A DNA stretch of 64,000 nucleotides from Desulfopila sp. IMCC35006 (GTDB lineage: Bacteria; Desulfobacterota; Desulfobulbia; Desulfobulbales; Desulfocapsaceae). The translations under genes and the position numbers were made by a program. This document shows, piece after piece, positions 1 through 8,948 of this stretch (positions are counted from its first letter, which is position 1; each line of letters begins with the position of its first letter). The stretch is taken from positions 124,001 through 188,000 of the forward strand of contig NZ_SWCM01000002.1 in NCBI RefSeq assembly GCF_005116645.1, written 5' to 3'. A model generated the notes under the pieces. The model ran no database searches, was not told the origin of the DNA, and worked only from the letters and a program-made list of their open reading frames with translations.

Positions 1-41
1 AAAAACTGTCCTTTCTGTAATCAATTTTATCTTTTAAAGCC

Positions 42-1103
42 ATGTCAAAAGGTTTGGATCTCTTCTTTTTCTTTGGTCGCCCCTTCAGTCCTGTCTATAG
101 TGTTCTCATGAAATCGCGGGAAAAACTCTATCGTCGAGGAATATTTCGCGGTCATTCATTACCCGTCCCGGTCATCGCTGTCGGCAATCTTGTTTTGGGT
201 GGGACCGGTAAAACGCCTACAGTTCAGCATATTGCCAGGGTACTTCTGTCTAAAGGTTATCGCCCGGCAATTATCAGCCGAGGATACGGCGGCAAAACCA
301 AAGAAGCGGTGAACGTCGTATCTGACGGGGAAAATATTTTTCTGTCGCCGGAGATAGCAGGAGATGAACCGTGCATGCTTGCCGAGAGCTTAGCCGGGGT
401 AGCGGTACTCACCGGAACACGGCGTATTTTCCCCTGTCGGCATGCTATTGATCACCTCCATGCCGATGTCATTATCCTCGATGATGGATTCCAGCATCTC
501 AACGTCAAGAGAGATATTGATATAGTTCTCTTTGATGGCACCGTCCAGGCCGGAAACAGCCGGGTTTTCCCCGGGGGTCCCCTGCGGGAACCGGTTTCCG
601 CTCTGAAGCGGTGTCATGGCTTTCTTTTAACCGGGGAAAATCCGGTGAACAGAGAAAGAACGCAAAAATTTGCCACCCTTTTGCAGAAAAAATTTCCGGC
701 AAAACCGGTATTTATTTCTTCTCTGGAGGCATATGAGCTTCAAGGACCGGATGGGTCGGTTGCCGCAGAATCTGTCTCGGGCAAATTTTATGGTTTTTGC
801 GGCATCGCCAATCCTGGGAGATTTGCGAAATCTCTCGCCGATTATGGACTGCCGCTCGCAGGCTTTCATGCTCTAAAAGACCACATCTCATACAATCAGG
901 AGTCAGCTGCGCAACTTAGTAAAAAAGCGATCGATTGCGGCGCGGCAAACCTGATAACGACAGAAAAGGATTACGTTAAGCTGCGTACGCTCGACTTGAG
1001 TCTGCCGCTCTTTGTTCTCAAGGCACATCACAAGGTGGAGCAGGCGTTTGATGACTTTCTCCTCGCAGAATTAGAGAAAACAGGCAAGCCCCATCCTGGA
1101 TGA
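42..1103 (+). CDS. lpxK: Tetraacyldisaccharide 4'-kinase LpxK
   Basis: Phosphorylates the 4' position of the lipid A disaccharide at the inner membrane, using ATP. The 353-residue protein has the family's displaced P-loop (GGTGKTP, residues 53-59) after a hydrophobic N-terminus, followed by the SRGYGG and DDGFQH motifs typical of LpxK. Length is normal for the family. The ATG at 42 is the first plausible start, with only a weak ribosome site. lpxC follows about 215 bp downstream on the same strand, so both fit a lipid A theme. The call follows from motif recognition and is secure. Confidence 0.95.
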   Translation: MSKGLDLFFFFGRPFSPVYSVLMKSREKLYRRGIFRGHSLPVPVIAVGNLVLGGTGKTPTVQHIARVLLSKGYRPAIISRGYGGKTKEAVNVVSDGENIFLSPEIAGDEPCMLAESLAGVAVLTGTRRIFPCRHAIDHLHADVIILDDGFQHLNVKRDIDIVLFDGTVQAGNSRVFPGGPLREPVSALKRCHGFLLTGENPVNRERTQKFATLLQKKFPAKPVFISSLEAYELQGPDGSVAAESVSGKFYGFCGIANPGRFAKSLADYGLPLAGFHALKDHISYNQESAAQLSKKAIDCGAANLITTEKDYVKLRTLDLSLPLFVLKAHHKVEQAFDDFLLAELEKTGKPHPG

Positions 1104-1125
1104 TCCCGGCAATCAGTACATTTTT

Positions 1126-1172
1126 GTGTGTGAAAATCGACACATCAGCGTATTGTGTTGCTTTTCACACAC
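1126..1172. repeat. 11-bp inverted repeat between lpxK and lpxC
   Basis: GTGTGTGAAAA (1126-1136) and TTTTCACACAC (1162-1172) are perfect complements with a 25-nt spacer. It could be a stem-loop in the lpxK-lpxC transcript or two half-sites of an operator. No T-run follows, so it is not a standard terminator. A cysteine-rich 60-codon GTG-started frame over it has no ribosome site and is not called. Confidence 0.45.
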
Positions 1173-1317
1173 TCTGTGTTGGGGGTGCTGGCTCTGCGTG
1201 ATCTGCTTACTACTCCGATATCTATGGATTTATTCAAAGGTAAAAACCGACTGCTTTGGCGGCATGCAAATTGCATATGAGGGGGTGCTTCACACTCTTA
1301 CCTCATAAGGAATAGCT

Positions 1318-2301
1318 ATGTCTGCACAGATGGATCCATATCAACATACTTTACGAAAATCAGCGAGCTGTTGCGGAGTCGGCCTGCATTCCGGCCGAAC
1401 CGTCAATCTCGCAATAAAACCGGCGCCGGTTAACAACGGCATCCGTTTCTTTCGGTCCGATGTGCCGAATGGCGGCCATATTCAAGCGTACATGGACAGG
1501 GTCGTTGACACGCAGCTGGCGACAACTCTTGGCAATGAGCACTTCAGGATTTCAACGACGGAGCATCTCTTGGCGGCTCTGCGGGGGGTTGGCATCGATA
1601 ATGCCAACGTGGAATTGGATTCGGGTGAAATTCCAATCATGGATGGCAGTGCCGAGCCGTTTTTCAAATTACTGAAGATGACGGGTAGGTCGAGGCAAAA
1701 CGGACTTAAAAAAATTCTGCGCATTATAAAGCCTGTCACCCATAAAGACGGTGATAAACATTTGACCATATCACCTTACAATGGTTTCAGGGTGACCGGG
1801 GAAATCTGTTTTGACGACACTCTGATCAAGAAGCAGCGATTTACCTACGATCTTGCTGCTGATCGCTTTGGTGATGAAATAGCCCGAGCCAGGACCTTTG
1901 GCTATGTCGAACAGGTCGAGGAGTTATGGGCTAACGGGCTGGCTCTAGGCAGTTCGCTGGCAAATGTCATCGCTATCCACTGGAATCGCAAGTCAGTCCT
2001 CAATGAAGACGGTTTGCGATATGATGATGAGTTCATCAGGCATAAAGTTCTGGATCTCGTTGGAGACCTGACACTCTTAGGCTACCCTGTTCTGGGGCAT
2101 GTTACGGCCTATAAAGTCGGCCATACGCAGCATCTGGGCCTGATGCAGGCTATCGCTGCTGCACCGGATTGCTGGGAAATTGTGCAAATGAAAAAAAATG
2201 GGCAGAGTACCGCCCTCTCTCGTATCGCTGCGAAGTCGCGAGAGGCAGGTGATGCACCTGTGCCTCTTTTCAATTACGAGCCCCGCGCCTCTGCCGCCTG
2301 A
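1318..2301 (+). CDS. lpxC: UDP-3-O-acyl-N-acetylglucosamine deacetylase LpxC
   Basis: Zinc metalloenzyme for the committed step of lipid A synthesis: it removes acetate from UDP-3-O-acyl-GlcNAc in the cytoplasm. The expected zinc ligands are visible as H83 (TTEHLLAAL), H242 and D246 (HKVLDLVGD). The catalytic histidine is H269 (YKVGHTQH). The 327-residue length fits the family (about 300-330). An AAGGAA ribosome site lies 7 bases before the ATG. The C-terminal 30 residues are poorly conserved. It is probably co-transcribed with lpxK or driven from the intergenic region carrying the inverted repeat. Confidence 0.95.
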   Translation: MSAQMDPYQHTLRKSASCCGVGLHSGRTVNLAIKPAPVNNGIRFFRSDVPNGGHIQAYMDRVVDTQLATTLGNEHFRISTTEHLLAALRGVGIDNANVELDSGEIPIMDGSAEPFFKLLKMTGRSRQNGLKKILRIIKPVTHKDGDKHLTISPYNGFRVTGEICFDDTLIKKQRFTYDLAADRFGDEIARARTFGYVEQVEELWANGLALGSSLANVIAIHWNRKSVLNEDGLRYDDEFIRHKVLDLVGDLTLLGYPVLGHVTAYKVGHTQHLGLMQAIAAAPDCWEIVQMKKNGQSTALSRIAAKSREAGDAPVPLFNYEPRASAA

Positions 2302-2399
2302 TCCGTCAAGTATCACCCCGCACTGTATATAAAGGCAGGGTGGTGCCTATTCTTGCGGCGCCGAATCGGCACAATAGCACAACACGTGCACCGGCTATG

Positions 2400-2816
2400 T
2401 CATTCTCCAATTATCTTGACTAAGACACGTTTTTTCCGCTTGCCATCAAATTCTCCATAAAATATCTGCTCCCATGTTCCAAAGTCCAACCTGCCTTCCG
2501 TAATCGCTACCACAACTTCTCTTCCCATTATCTGACGCTTCATGTGCGCATCGGCATTATCCTCGTACCCATTATGTCTGTATTGCTCCACAGGTTCATG
2601 GGGTGCAAGCTTTTCAAGCCATACCTCATAATCATGGTGCAGCCCGGATTCGTCGTCGTTTATGAAGACAGATGCCGTTATGTGCATCGCGTTGACAAGG
2701 ACTAATCCCTCAGTAACCTTGCTTTCTAGCAAACATGTTTCAACCTGCGGGGTAATGTTTACGAACCCTCTTCTGGCCGGGACTTCAAAAAACAGCTCTT
2801 TCCTGTAGCTTTTCAT
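2400..2816 (-). CDS. YjbQ/UPF0047 family protein
   Basis: 138-residue member of the YjbQ (UPF0047) family, sometimes described as secondary thiamine-phosphate synthase on the basis of complementation; the physiological role is unsettled. Family features seen are [15 protein letters not shown] near residues 43-57, the [11 protein letters not shown] segment and the C-terminal [13 protein letters not shown] signature. The start is fixed by an AGGAGGT ribosome site (about 2821-2827). It is monocistronic, convergent with lpxC and divergent from the SleB-like gene. Confidence 0.85.
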   Translation of the reverse strand: MKSYRKELFFEVPARRGFVNITPQVETCLLESKVTEGLVLVNAMHITASVFINDDESGLHHDYEVWLEKLAPHEPVEQYRHNGYEDNADAHMKRQIMGREVVVAITEGRLDFGTWEQIFYGEFDGKRKKRVLVKIIGE

Positions 2817-3493
2817 TTCTACCTCCTGCTCATGTCATCTCTTTGAAAACGGGACATACATCTACGATCTTCGGCTCTGGTACAATAATAGTTCGTGATA
2901 TTTTCAGGTCAGCTCACCATAGCAATATATTAAATTTTGTCTGGACTGACGCTGCGTAACAATATCAATTAAAGGTAATTTTGCGATAGTATATGGTAAA
3001 AGCAAAGCAACATGAAAGGCGAAATGGGAATCTAATCTATAAAATGGAAATGTATGAAATATTTATCAACAGGAGACAGAAGCATGGTTGTGCATTCATC
3101 AACGAAATCGAATTTTGCGAGGGTACAGGACATCTAATACAATATTAGAAAGATAGGATGGTTTTAACTCTCCATGCTCGTTCTTTAACATCTGAATCTG
3201 AACCAAATTTTATACATTATCTATCTGATATTATATCACAATTTTAAAAAACTATTTCTTTTGAGAAATATTCTCATATACTCAGCTAAAAGTTGACGAC
3301 ATATCCAGATGTTGTATATTCACCAGTATGAGGTGCCTTCAGTTACCCGTAAAAACAGTTAGGTATTTTCGCATACATGATCAGTATTGGGGAGAACATT
3401 GCTTGTTTTCCTTTGTACTTAGACAGGGCCGTAAAGTGATCGGCTTTGGGCTTGTTGAGTAGTACATACCGAAAAAATCAGGAGAAATTACGA
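2817..3493. other. AT-rich intergenic region
   Basis: About 680 bp with no supported gene. It is markedly AT-rich (notably 2930-3330) compared with both flanks and contains only short, stop-riddled frames. A sigma-70-like promoter for the downstream gene is annotated inside it. No repeats or RNA genes were recognised. Confidence 0.5.
3293..3320 (+). promoter_or_regulatory. Candidate sigma-70 promoter upstream of the SleB-like gene
   Basis: TTGACG (3293-3298) and TATATT (3315-3320) are separated by 16 bp on the plus strand, about 170 bp before the cell wall hydrolase start. Hexamer quality is good, but AT-rich DNA gives chance matches. Confidence 0.4.
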
Positions 3494-3856
3494 ATGACTT
3501 TACTTGAAGGCTTATTGTGGCTGACTCTCAATGTCTACCACGAAGCACGCTCGGAACCACAGATCGGCCAGATGGCGGTGGCTTTTGTCACCTTGAACAG
3601 GGCCAATGAAAAACATCGGCCGATAAAGGAGATAGTTCAGGAACCCTACCAGTTCAGCTGGACCTTCCAGAAACAGTCGTATCTGCCGGATGACCCGAAA
3701 GCATTTTTGAACTGCATGAAATCAGTGTATATTGCCCTTCAGACCAAAGATTTCACCGAGGGAGCGACGCATTATCATCTGGACAGTGTCAATCCTCACT
3801 GGTCAAGCGAATATACCTACCTGGAGCAATACGGTTCCCACAAATTCTATAAGTGA
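3494..3856 (+). CDS. SleB-like cell wall hydrolase
   Basis: 120-residue protein of the Hydrolase_2/SleB type, a lysozyme-like fold that cleaves peptidoglycan. Family signatures: NVYHEARSEPQIGQMAVAFV near the N-terminus (the Glu of HEAR is the presumed catalytic acid), YQFSW in the middle, and THYH plus H-FY near the C-terminus. The ATG at 3494 is preferred over a TTG 16 codons upstream because CAGGAGA sits just before it. No signal peptide is visible, so export or phage-type release is uncertain. A strong hairpin terminator follows. Confidence 0.8.
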   Translation: MTLLEGLLWLTLNVYHEARSEPQIGQMAVAFVTLNRANEKHRPIKEIVQEPYQFSWTFQKQSYLPDDPKAFLNCMKSVYIALQTKDFTEGATHYHLDSVNPHWSSEYTYLEQYGSHKFYK

Positions 3857-3867
3857 TTGCAGTCTGC

Positions 3868-3911
3868 AAAAGGCGGCAAGGGCAGCCAACATGCTGCATT
3901 TGCCGCCTTTT
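3868..3911. terminator. Bidirectional rho-independent terminator
   Basis: AAAAGGCGGCAA (3868-3879) pairs with TTGCCGCCTTTT (3900-3911), with a nested GCAG/CTGC in the loop and T-runs on both strands. It separates the convergent SleB-like gene and the aminotransferase gene. Confidence 0.85.
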
Positions 3912-3921
3912 TTATTTCCTC

Positions 3922-5124
3922 TTACACCTTCGTGGCATTTTTTAAAGCCCTGCATTGCGCTTCGAGTTTTTCAGCCGGCATTTTGATTCCAACAGGATAT
4001 ACGAGCGTTCGCTCAAGCAGAGCCGAGGATTGAGGCAACGCAAGAGGATCGTAGACAATTCTTCTCTTTCCACCCGGTTCGGCAAATGGATAGCCGGATT
4101 TGGTCAGAGTCTTCCCACCGAGCAAATGTTCCCACTTCGGATAAAAATGCCAGGTATTCTCTGCAAAATTGATTGCCCCATGCCCGTCTTTTCGAAGTGA
4201 TTCATTCACTCTTTGACAATGCTGACGATCCTGGAGAGTGAACGTCAAAAAAGTCGCTGAATCACCTTTTTCATCGATCAGCTCCCGAAATGCCACTCCA
4301 GGTATACCGGCAGCGGCCTCTTTGAGTATTGCTTTGTTCTTTTGTTGTGCAGCAACAATATTGTCAAGCTTGGCAAGTTGCGCGATGCCGATTGCTCCCT
4401 GGAGTTCCATCATCCGGTAGTTGAATCCGATAAAATTCCTGCCTTCCCCCCCTCTTGTCCCGGGATTCACTTTGTGGTCGTGTCCATGATCATGGTATTC
4501 CGACATGGCCCGCCACAGCTCGGCATCATCGGTAATAATCATGCCGCCCTCACCGGTCGTTATCGTCTTGACCGAGTCAAAGGAAAAAGTGCCGCATGTT
4601 CCAAAAGAGCCAAGGTGTTTGCCTTTTATCCGGCCACCTGCTGCCTGGGCGGTATCTTCGAGAACAGGAATTCCGTGTTGTGCGGCGATATCGACAATAG
4701 TCTCAATTCTTGCCTGGGCACCAAGCATATGGACGGGAATGATGCACCTGGTTTTGGCGGTGATTTTCTTTTGCAGATCCACCGGATCCATGTTCAGTGT
4801 TGCATCGACCTCGGTAAAAACAGGCACAGCCCCAACCTCAAGAATTGCTTCCCAGGTGGCGACAAAGGTAAACCCCTGGGTGATCACCTCATCACCTGGA
4901 CCGACTCCCAGCGCAGTCAGCGCGACCTTCAGGGCGGCGGTTCCCGACGTTACCGCCTGAGCATGTGATGCATCACAGTATTGAGCAAATTTTTCCTCAA
5001 ATTCCCGAACCTTATATATTCCCTTTCGCTGATCATTGAATTCATATCGAAAGAGAACACCCGTATCGAGGACATCCATGATTTCTTTTTTTTCTTCTTC
5101 CCCGAATAGTTCAAATCCCGGCAT
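3922..5124 (-). CDS. DegT/DnrJ/EryC1 aminotransferase, KdnA-like
   Basis: 400-residue PLP-dependent sugar aminotransferase. The internal aldimine lysine is K186 in FSFDSVKTITTGEGG; the TSGTAAL cofactor loop (residues 59-65) and EDTAQA motif are also present. The N-terminus MPGFELFGEEEK and the SFDSVKTIT segment recall KdnA of Shewanella, which aminates C8 of a Kdo precursor to make 8-amino-Kdo. That resemblance is from memory and not a search. KdnB, the partner oxidoreductase, is not visible here. A GAGGAG ribosome site precedes the start. The TPR gene lies 39 bp upstream and may share the transcript. Confidence 0.8.
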   Translation of the reverse strand: MPGFELFGEEEKKEIMDVLDTGVLFRYEFNDQRKGIYKVREFEEKFAQYCDASHAQAVTSGTAALKVALTALGVGPGDEVITQGFTFVATWEAILEVGAVPVFTEVDATLNMDPVDLQKKITAKTRCIIPVHMLGAQARIETIVDIAAQHGIPVLEDTAQAAGGRIKGKHLGSFGTCGTFSFDSVKTITTGEGGMIITDDAELWRAMSEYHDHGHDHKVNPGTRGGEGRNFIGFNYRMMELQGAIGIAQLAKLDNIVAAQQKNKAILKEAAAGIPGVAFRELIDEKGDSATFLTFTLQDRQHCQRVNESLRKDGHGAINFAENTWHFYPKWEHLLGGKTLTKSGYPFAEPGGKRRIVYDPLALPQSSALLERTLVYPVGIKMPAEKLEAQCRALKNATKV

Positions 5125-5163
5125 GACTCACTCCTCTCATTGTACGTTGTATGGAAAATATTT

Positions 5164-5859
5164 TTATTGCCGAGCCTTTAAGCGGGCAACCTTGGCCTTG
5201 ATTTCTGCTTGCGTTTGCGCATAAGCCGCATCGTCGCCCATAAAGAGCAGGAAATCATTATAGATGGCAATTGCTTTATCGATATGGCCTTGTTCTTCTT
5301 CGATTCTCCCCCTGCTGGTAAAGGCTATTTGCTCATATCCTTTGATATCTTTTAAAGTATCATATTGTTTGGCAGCCTCTTCGAAACGCTTATCGCCTTC
5401 CAGGGCCTGGGCCAGACCGAAAACCACCAGCGGGTGCAAGGGGTTGGAGGTTTTGACGTCGGGCAATACCTCGGCATATTTTTTTGCGGCATCGGCATAG
5501 GAGCCGTTCTTCATATCCAGCTGAGCAATATCAATTCTGGCCCAGAGTGCTGACGGGGTACCGGAATATTTTTCAACAACGGCGCTGAGTGCCGTGGCCT
5601 GAGTGGCCTGGTCGGCTTGCAGAGCCGTTGCCAAGGCAGTTGATGACTCCTCTTGAATGCGCTCGCGATATGATCCGTACAGTGCCCAGGAGACTATGGC
5701 AATAACGATAATCACTAAACCAATCTGCAGGATCCTTTGATTGTCTCGAATAAAATCTATCGCTTTGGGAGGAAGATTGAAATGTTCCAACAGTCCTTCA
5801 ACCTTATCCATATTTGATTCGGCAGTCAGTTTTTTATCAAACGCACTCTCACCGGCCAT
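5164..5859 (-). CDS. YfgM-like membrane-anchored TPR protein
   Basis: 231 residues: a cytoplasmic N-terminus of about 42 residues, one transmembrane helix (about 45-63, ILQIGLVIIVIAIVSWALYG), then TPR-like helical repeats ending in a Lys/Arg-rich tail. This layout matches the YfgM/TPR_21 family, ancillary to the Sec translocon or periplasmic folding. A GGAGGT ribosome site precedes the ATG. It is upstream of the aminotransferase gene on the same strand. Confidence 0.75.
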   Translation of the reverse strand: MAGESAFDKKLTAESNMDKVEGLLEHFNLPPKAIDFIRDNQRILQIGLVIIVIAIVSWALYGSYRERIQEESSTALATALQADQATQATALSAVVEKYSGTPSALWARIDIAQLDMKNGSYADAAKKYAEVLPDVKTSNPLHPLVVFGLAQALEGDKRFEEAAKQYDTLKDIKGYEQIAFTSRGRIEEEQGHIDKAIAIYNDFLLFMGDDAAYAQTQAEIKAKVARLKARQ

Positions 5860-6056
5860 GCTGCTTACCTCCAGGTAATTTTTATGTTATGATGGCCTCG
5901 CAAACCGGGCCATCTTAAAATCGAGATTTTTACGAGATGATGTCTTGGACAACACATGTTAATTTTGGAAACAAAGAAAGCAATATAATATATAGCTGTA
6001 TCTCTGTCCATGCGTAAACAAGCCGCCATCTCTTTCGTTGCATCAAATACGGGCCA

Positions 6057-7421
6057 ATGAACACATCAACCACGCCAAATATCCTCACGGTCAGTCAACT
6101 GACCCGGTCCATAAAAACAATTCTTGAAAGTGAGTTTCGATTTGTCCGGATAAGCGGTGAAATCTCCAATTTCAAAATGGTCTACTCCGGACATTCCTAT
6201 TTTACTTTAAAAGACGGCGCGGCGCAGATACGGGCGGTACTTTTCAAACAGCAAAAACGATTTGTCGAATTGGCCTTGCAGGATGGTCAGGATGTCGTCT
6301 GTTTTGGCAGAATTACCGTGTACGAGCCACGAGGGGAATATCAGCTCGTGGTCGATTCGGTAGAGCTTTTTGGCACCGGCAGGCTGCAAAAAGAATTTGA
6401 ACAGTTAAAACTCCGATTAGCCCAGAAAGGTTATTTTGCTGCCGAAGCAAAAAAAACGCTGCCGCCCTACCCGGGAAAAATTGTTGTCATCTCTTCACCA
6501 ACCGGCGCTGCCATCCATGATTTTCTGAAGATAGTTACCTTGCGAAAATCACCAATTCTGATCCAGATTCTTCCAGTGAAGGTGCAGGGCAATCAGGCCG
6601 CCGGTGAAATTGCCGAAGCAATCCGGACCGCAAACAGTCTTGATGATGTAGATGTCATTGTCCTGTGCCGGGGAGGCGGATCGCTCGAAGACCTCTGGGC
6701 CTTCAACGAAGAGGTGGTCGCCGAGGCCATCTATCACTCGGTCGTGCCAATTGTGACGGGAATAGGCCATGAAGTGGACTTTACTATTGCCGATTTTTGT
6801 GCCGATTTTCGTTGTCCGACCCCCACCGGAGTCGCCGAAAAACTGATCCCCGACACCCATGCCTTGCGTCAGCATCTGGCGGCGCTGCAAAACAGCCTGG
6901 TGAACAGGATGCAGCGGAAAATGTCGTTTCATGAGCAGCGTCTGCGCCATAGTCTCCGTATGCTGGGCAATATGAAAAACATATTCAAGGATTCTGAATT
7001 GCGGCTCCAGCTCAGCAAGTCCTATCTGTATCAAGCAGCAACAAATAATCTGCGCCGGAGGGAGGGGAAACTGGAAGCCTGTATCCGCAGACTGCAGGGG
7101 CAGGCACCTTCCCGTTGCATCGAATTACAGCAGAAACATCTCCATTTTCTGACCGCGCAACTGCACAACCATATCCGACGGATCCTTGAGCGAAAAGAGA
7201 TGGCTCTCGCCGAACAGGCCACCCTGCTCAACAGCGTCAGCCCCCTGGCCACCCTTGGCAGAGGCTATTCCATCGTCAGAAAATTCAATTTACAAGATGG
7301 TTCCTACCAGGTCATTACCAGATCCGCCGATACTTCCGTGGGCGAAGAACTGAATATCCTGCTTCGTGAAGGGCAACTGGACTGTGTCGTCCAAAAAAAA
7401 GTAATAATTTACCGGCAATGA
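6057..7421 (+). CDS. xseA: Exodeoxyribonuclease VII large subunit
   Basis: 454-residue XseA, the nuclease subunit that with many XseB copies degrades single-stranded DNA. The N-terminal OB-fold (LTVSQLTRSIKTILE..FRFVRISGEISNFK) is followed by the catalytic region: SSPTGAAIHDFL, then CRGGGSLEDLWAFN, then TGIGHEVDFTIADFCADFRCPTPT. A coiled-coil C-terminus ends in the family's LGRGYSIV segment. Length is normal. xseB is not seen nearby. The start has no strong ribosome site. Confidence 0.95.
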   Translation: MNTSTTPNILTVSQLTRSIKTILESEFRFVRISGEISNFKMVYSGHSYFTLKDGAAQIRAVLFKQQKRFVELALQDGQDVVCFGRITVYEPRGEYQLVVDSVELFGTGRLQKEFEQLKLRLAQKGYFAAEAKKTLPPYPGKIVVISSPTGAAIHDFLKIVTLRKSPILIQILPVKVQGNQAAGEIAEAIRTANSLDDVDVIVLCRGGGSLEDLWAFNEEVVAEAIYHSVVPIVTGIGHEVDFTIADFCADFRCPTPTGVAEKLIPDTHALRQHLAALQNSLVNRMQRKMSFHEQRLRHSLRMLGNMKNIFKDSELRLQLSKSYLYQAATNNLRRREGKLEACIRRLQGQAPSRCIELQQKHLHFLTAQLHNHIRRILERKEMALAEQATLLNSVSPLATLGRGYSIVRKFNLQDGSYQVITRSADTSVGEELNILLREGQLDCVVQKKVIIYRQ

Positions 7422-7444
7422 CAATCAGGTGCAGGCGATATGGG

Positions 7445-7474
7445 CTCAGGCCGCCTTCGTGTCGGCAGCCTGAG
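7445..7474. terminator. Hairpin between convergent xseA and ndk
   Basis: CTCAGGCCGCC (7445-7455) pairs with GGCAGCCTGAG (7464-7474), one mismatch, 8-nt loop. It lies in the 68-bp gap between convergent stops, but no clear T-run follows, so a terminator role is tentative. Confidence 0.4.
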
Positions 7475-7489
7475 AAGCAACTGTGCTGT

Positions 7490-7909
7490 TTACAGCAGCT
7501 CGAGGCCTGAGAAAAAGTAGCCAATTTCAAAAGCTGCGGTTTCCGGGGCATCGGAGCCATGGGTGGCATTTTCGCCAAGAGAGGCACCATACAGACGCCT
7601 GAGGGTCCCTTCGGCCGCATCAGCCGGATTGGTCGCCCCCATCAGATCGCGCCACTTGGTTATTGCCTTGTCTGCTTCCAGGACCATCACGATGCAGGGT
7701 CCGCTGGACATGAAATCGGTGAGTTCGCCAAAGAAGGGCCGTGCTTTATGGACGTAGTAGAAACCCTCTGCTTCGACTTTGCTTAAATAGAGTTTTTTAA
7801 TGCCAACAATCTTGAACCCTTCCTCATAGATGCGGCTGATTATTTTACCGCTGTTACCATCGGCAAACGCATTTGGTTTAATAATGGCAAATGTCCTCTC
7901 CATATTCAT
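7490..7909 (-). CDS. ndk: Nucleoside diphosphate kinase
   Basis: 139 residues of the standard Ndk fold, transferring gamma-phosphate between nucleotides through phosphohistidine H117 (NATHGSDAP). The N-terminal [11 protein letters not shown] and the [15 protein letters not shown] Kpn-loop region are intact. It begins 21 bp after cbiB and is probably the last gene of the cobalamin operon. An Ndk there could supply GTP for the CobU step (inference). Confidence 0.95.
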   Translation of the reverse strand: MNMERTFAIIKPNAFADGNSGKIISRIYEEGFKIVGIKKLYLSKVEAEGFYYVHKARPFFGELTDFMSSGPCIVMVLEADKAITKWRDLMGATNPADAAEGTLRRLYGASLGENATHGSDAPETAAFEIGYFFSGLELL

Positions 7910-7930
7910 TTTCTCCTCGAATAAAGTTTT

Positions 7931-8920
7931 TTAGATAAGCACCAAGCGTACGCCGGTTAAAAGGATACAAAAAATGATTGAACCCACTATGACCAGACGG
8001 TTTACTCTCTTGATATCTTCCGGAACAGGTTCACAGGCCGCGATGCCGATATACGGTTTTTCAACCACTTTATCAAAATACACCGATGGGCCGCCAAGTC
8101 GGACACCAAGTGCCCCGGCAGCGGCCGCCTCGGTATGACCGGCGTTCGGGCTTGCGTGATGCAGTCGGTCTTTTAAAAATACCTTTGCGGCTCCTCTGTA
8201 ATCCAATTTCAAAAAAAATGCAGCTATTATCAAACAGGCGCCGCTGAGCCTGGCCGGGATAAAGTTTACCGCATCATCGAGTCTGGCGGCAACTCTGCCG
8301 AACTGGAGATATCGTTCATTTTTATAGGCGATCATCGAATCCATGGTGTTGATGGCCTTGTACAAAAAGGCGCCGACAACGGAACAGCTGATGGGGGAGA
8401 GCTCGAGAACAGGCGCAAGGCAGCCGGCAAGAACGGCGAAAAAAATTGGCGCGGTGATCCCATCGACCATGTTTTCAGCAACGGTTTCAATTGTGGCGCG
8501 GCAGATACCGTCTTCATCCAGTTTACTGGTATCGCGACCAACTATCCTGCCAACAGCATTACGGGCGTTTACCAGAGAAATATCCTCCTCCAGGTGAACA
8601 TATACCGCATTGCTGTGCACCAGCAGGTCTCTGGCGGCAATGGTGGTATAGAGGAGGAATACGGCGACAAAACCGCCAAGGACCGGAGAAAATGAGGCAG
8701 CGATGAAGAGTATCAGGGAGACGATCCCTGCCGTCGCACCGATAACCATCATAACGGTCAGCCCTCCCGCCAGATAAAGATTACCGGTTTTCGACCGGGT
8801 GATACGTTCACTCCAGGCAATCAGTCGGCCGATTGCCCGCACCGGATGCGGGAACCAGCAGGGATCACCGATAAGGGCGTCTAAAACAACAGCTGCGAGA
8901 AGTTGCAGATAATAGATCAT
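7931..8920 (-). CDS. cbiB: Adenosylcobinamide-phosphate synthase CbiB
   Basis: 329-residue integral membrane protein that couples adenosylcobyric acid to (R)-1-aminopropan-2-ol phosphate. Typical elements: the DALIGDPCWFPHPVRAIG N-terminus, the VGRDTSKLDEDGICRATIETVAENMVDG core and the SPNAGHTEAAAAGALGVRLGG segment. Multiple hydrophobic helices are evident. It follows the cobD::cobQ fusion by 28 bp, consistent with handover of both substrates. Confidence 0.93.
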   Translation of the reverse strand: MIYYLQLLAAVVLDALIGDPCWFPHPVRAIGRLIAWSERITRSKTGNLYLAGGLTVMMVIGATAGIVSLILFIAASFSPVLGGFVAVFLLYTTIAARDLLVHSNAVYVHLEEDISLVNARNAVGRIVGRDTSKLDEDGICRATIETVAENMVDGITAPIFFAVLAGCLAPVLELSPISCSVVGAFLYKAINTMDSMIAYKNERYLQFGRVAARLDDAVNFIPARLSGACLIIAAFFLKLDYRGAAKVFLKDRLHHASPNAGHTEAAAAGALGVRLGGPSVYFDKVVEKPYIGIAACEPVPEDIKRVNRLVIVGSIIFCILLTGVRLVLI

Positions 8921-8948
8921 AATCGTCAGGAGGTTGAGGTATCGGCCA

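Noticed and set aside
1126-1308. 60-residue cysteine-rich frame between lpxK and lpxC
   Set aside because: GTG start without ribosome site, no family resemblance, overlaps an inverted repeat.
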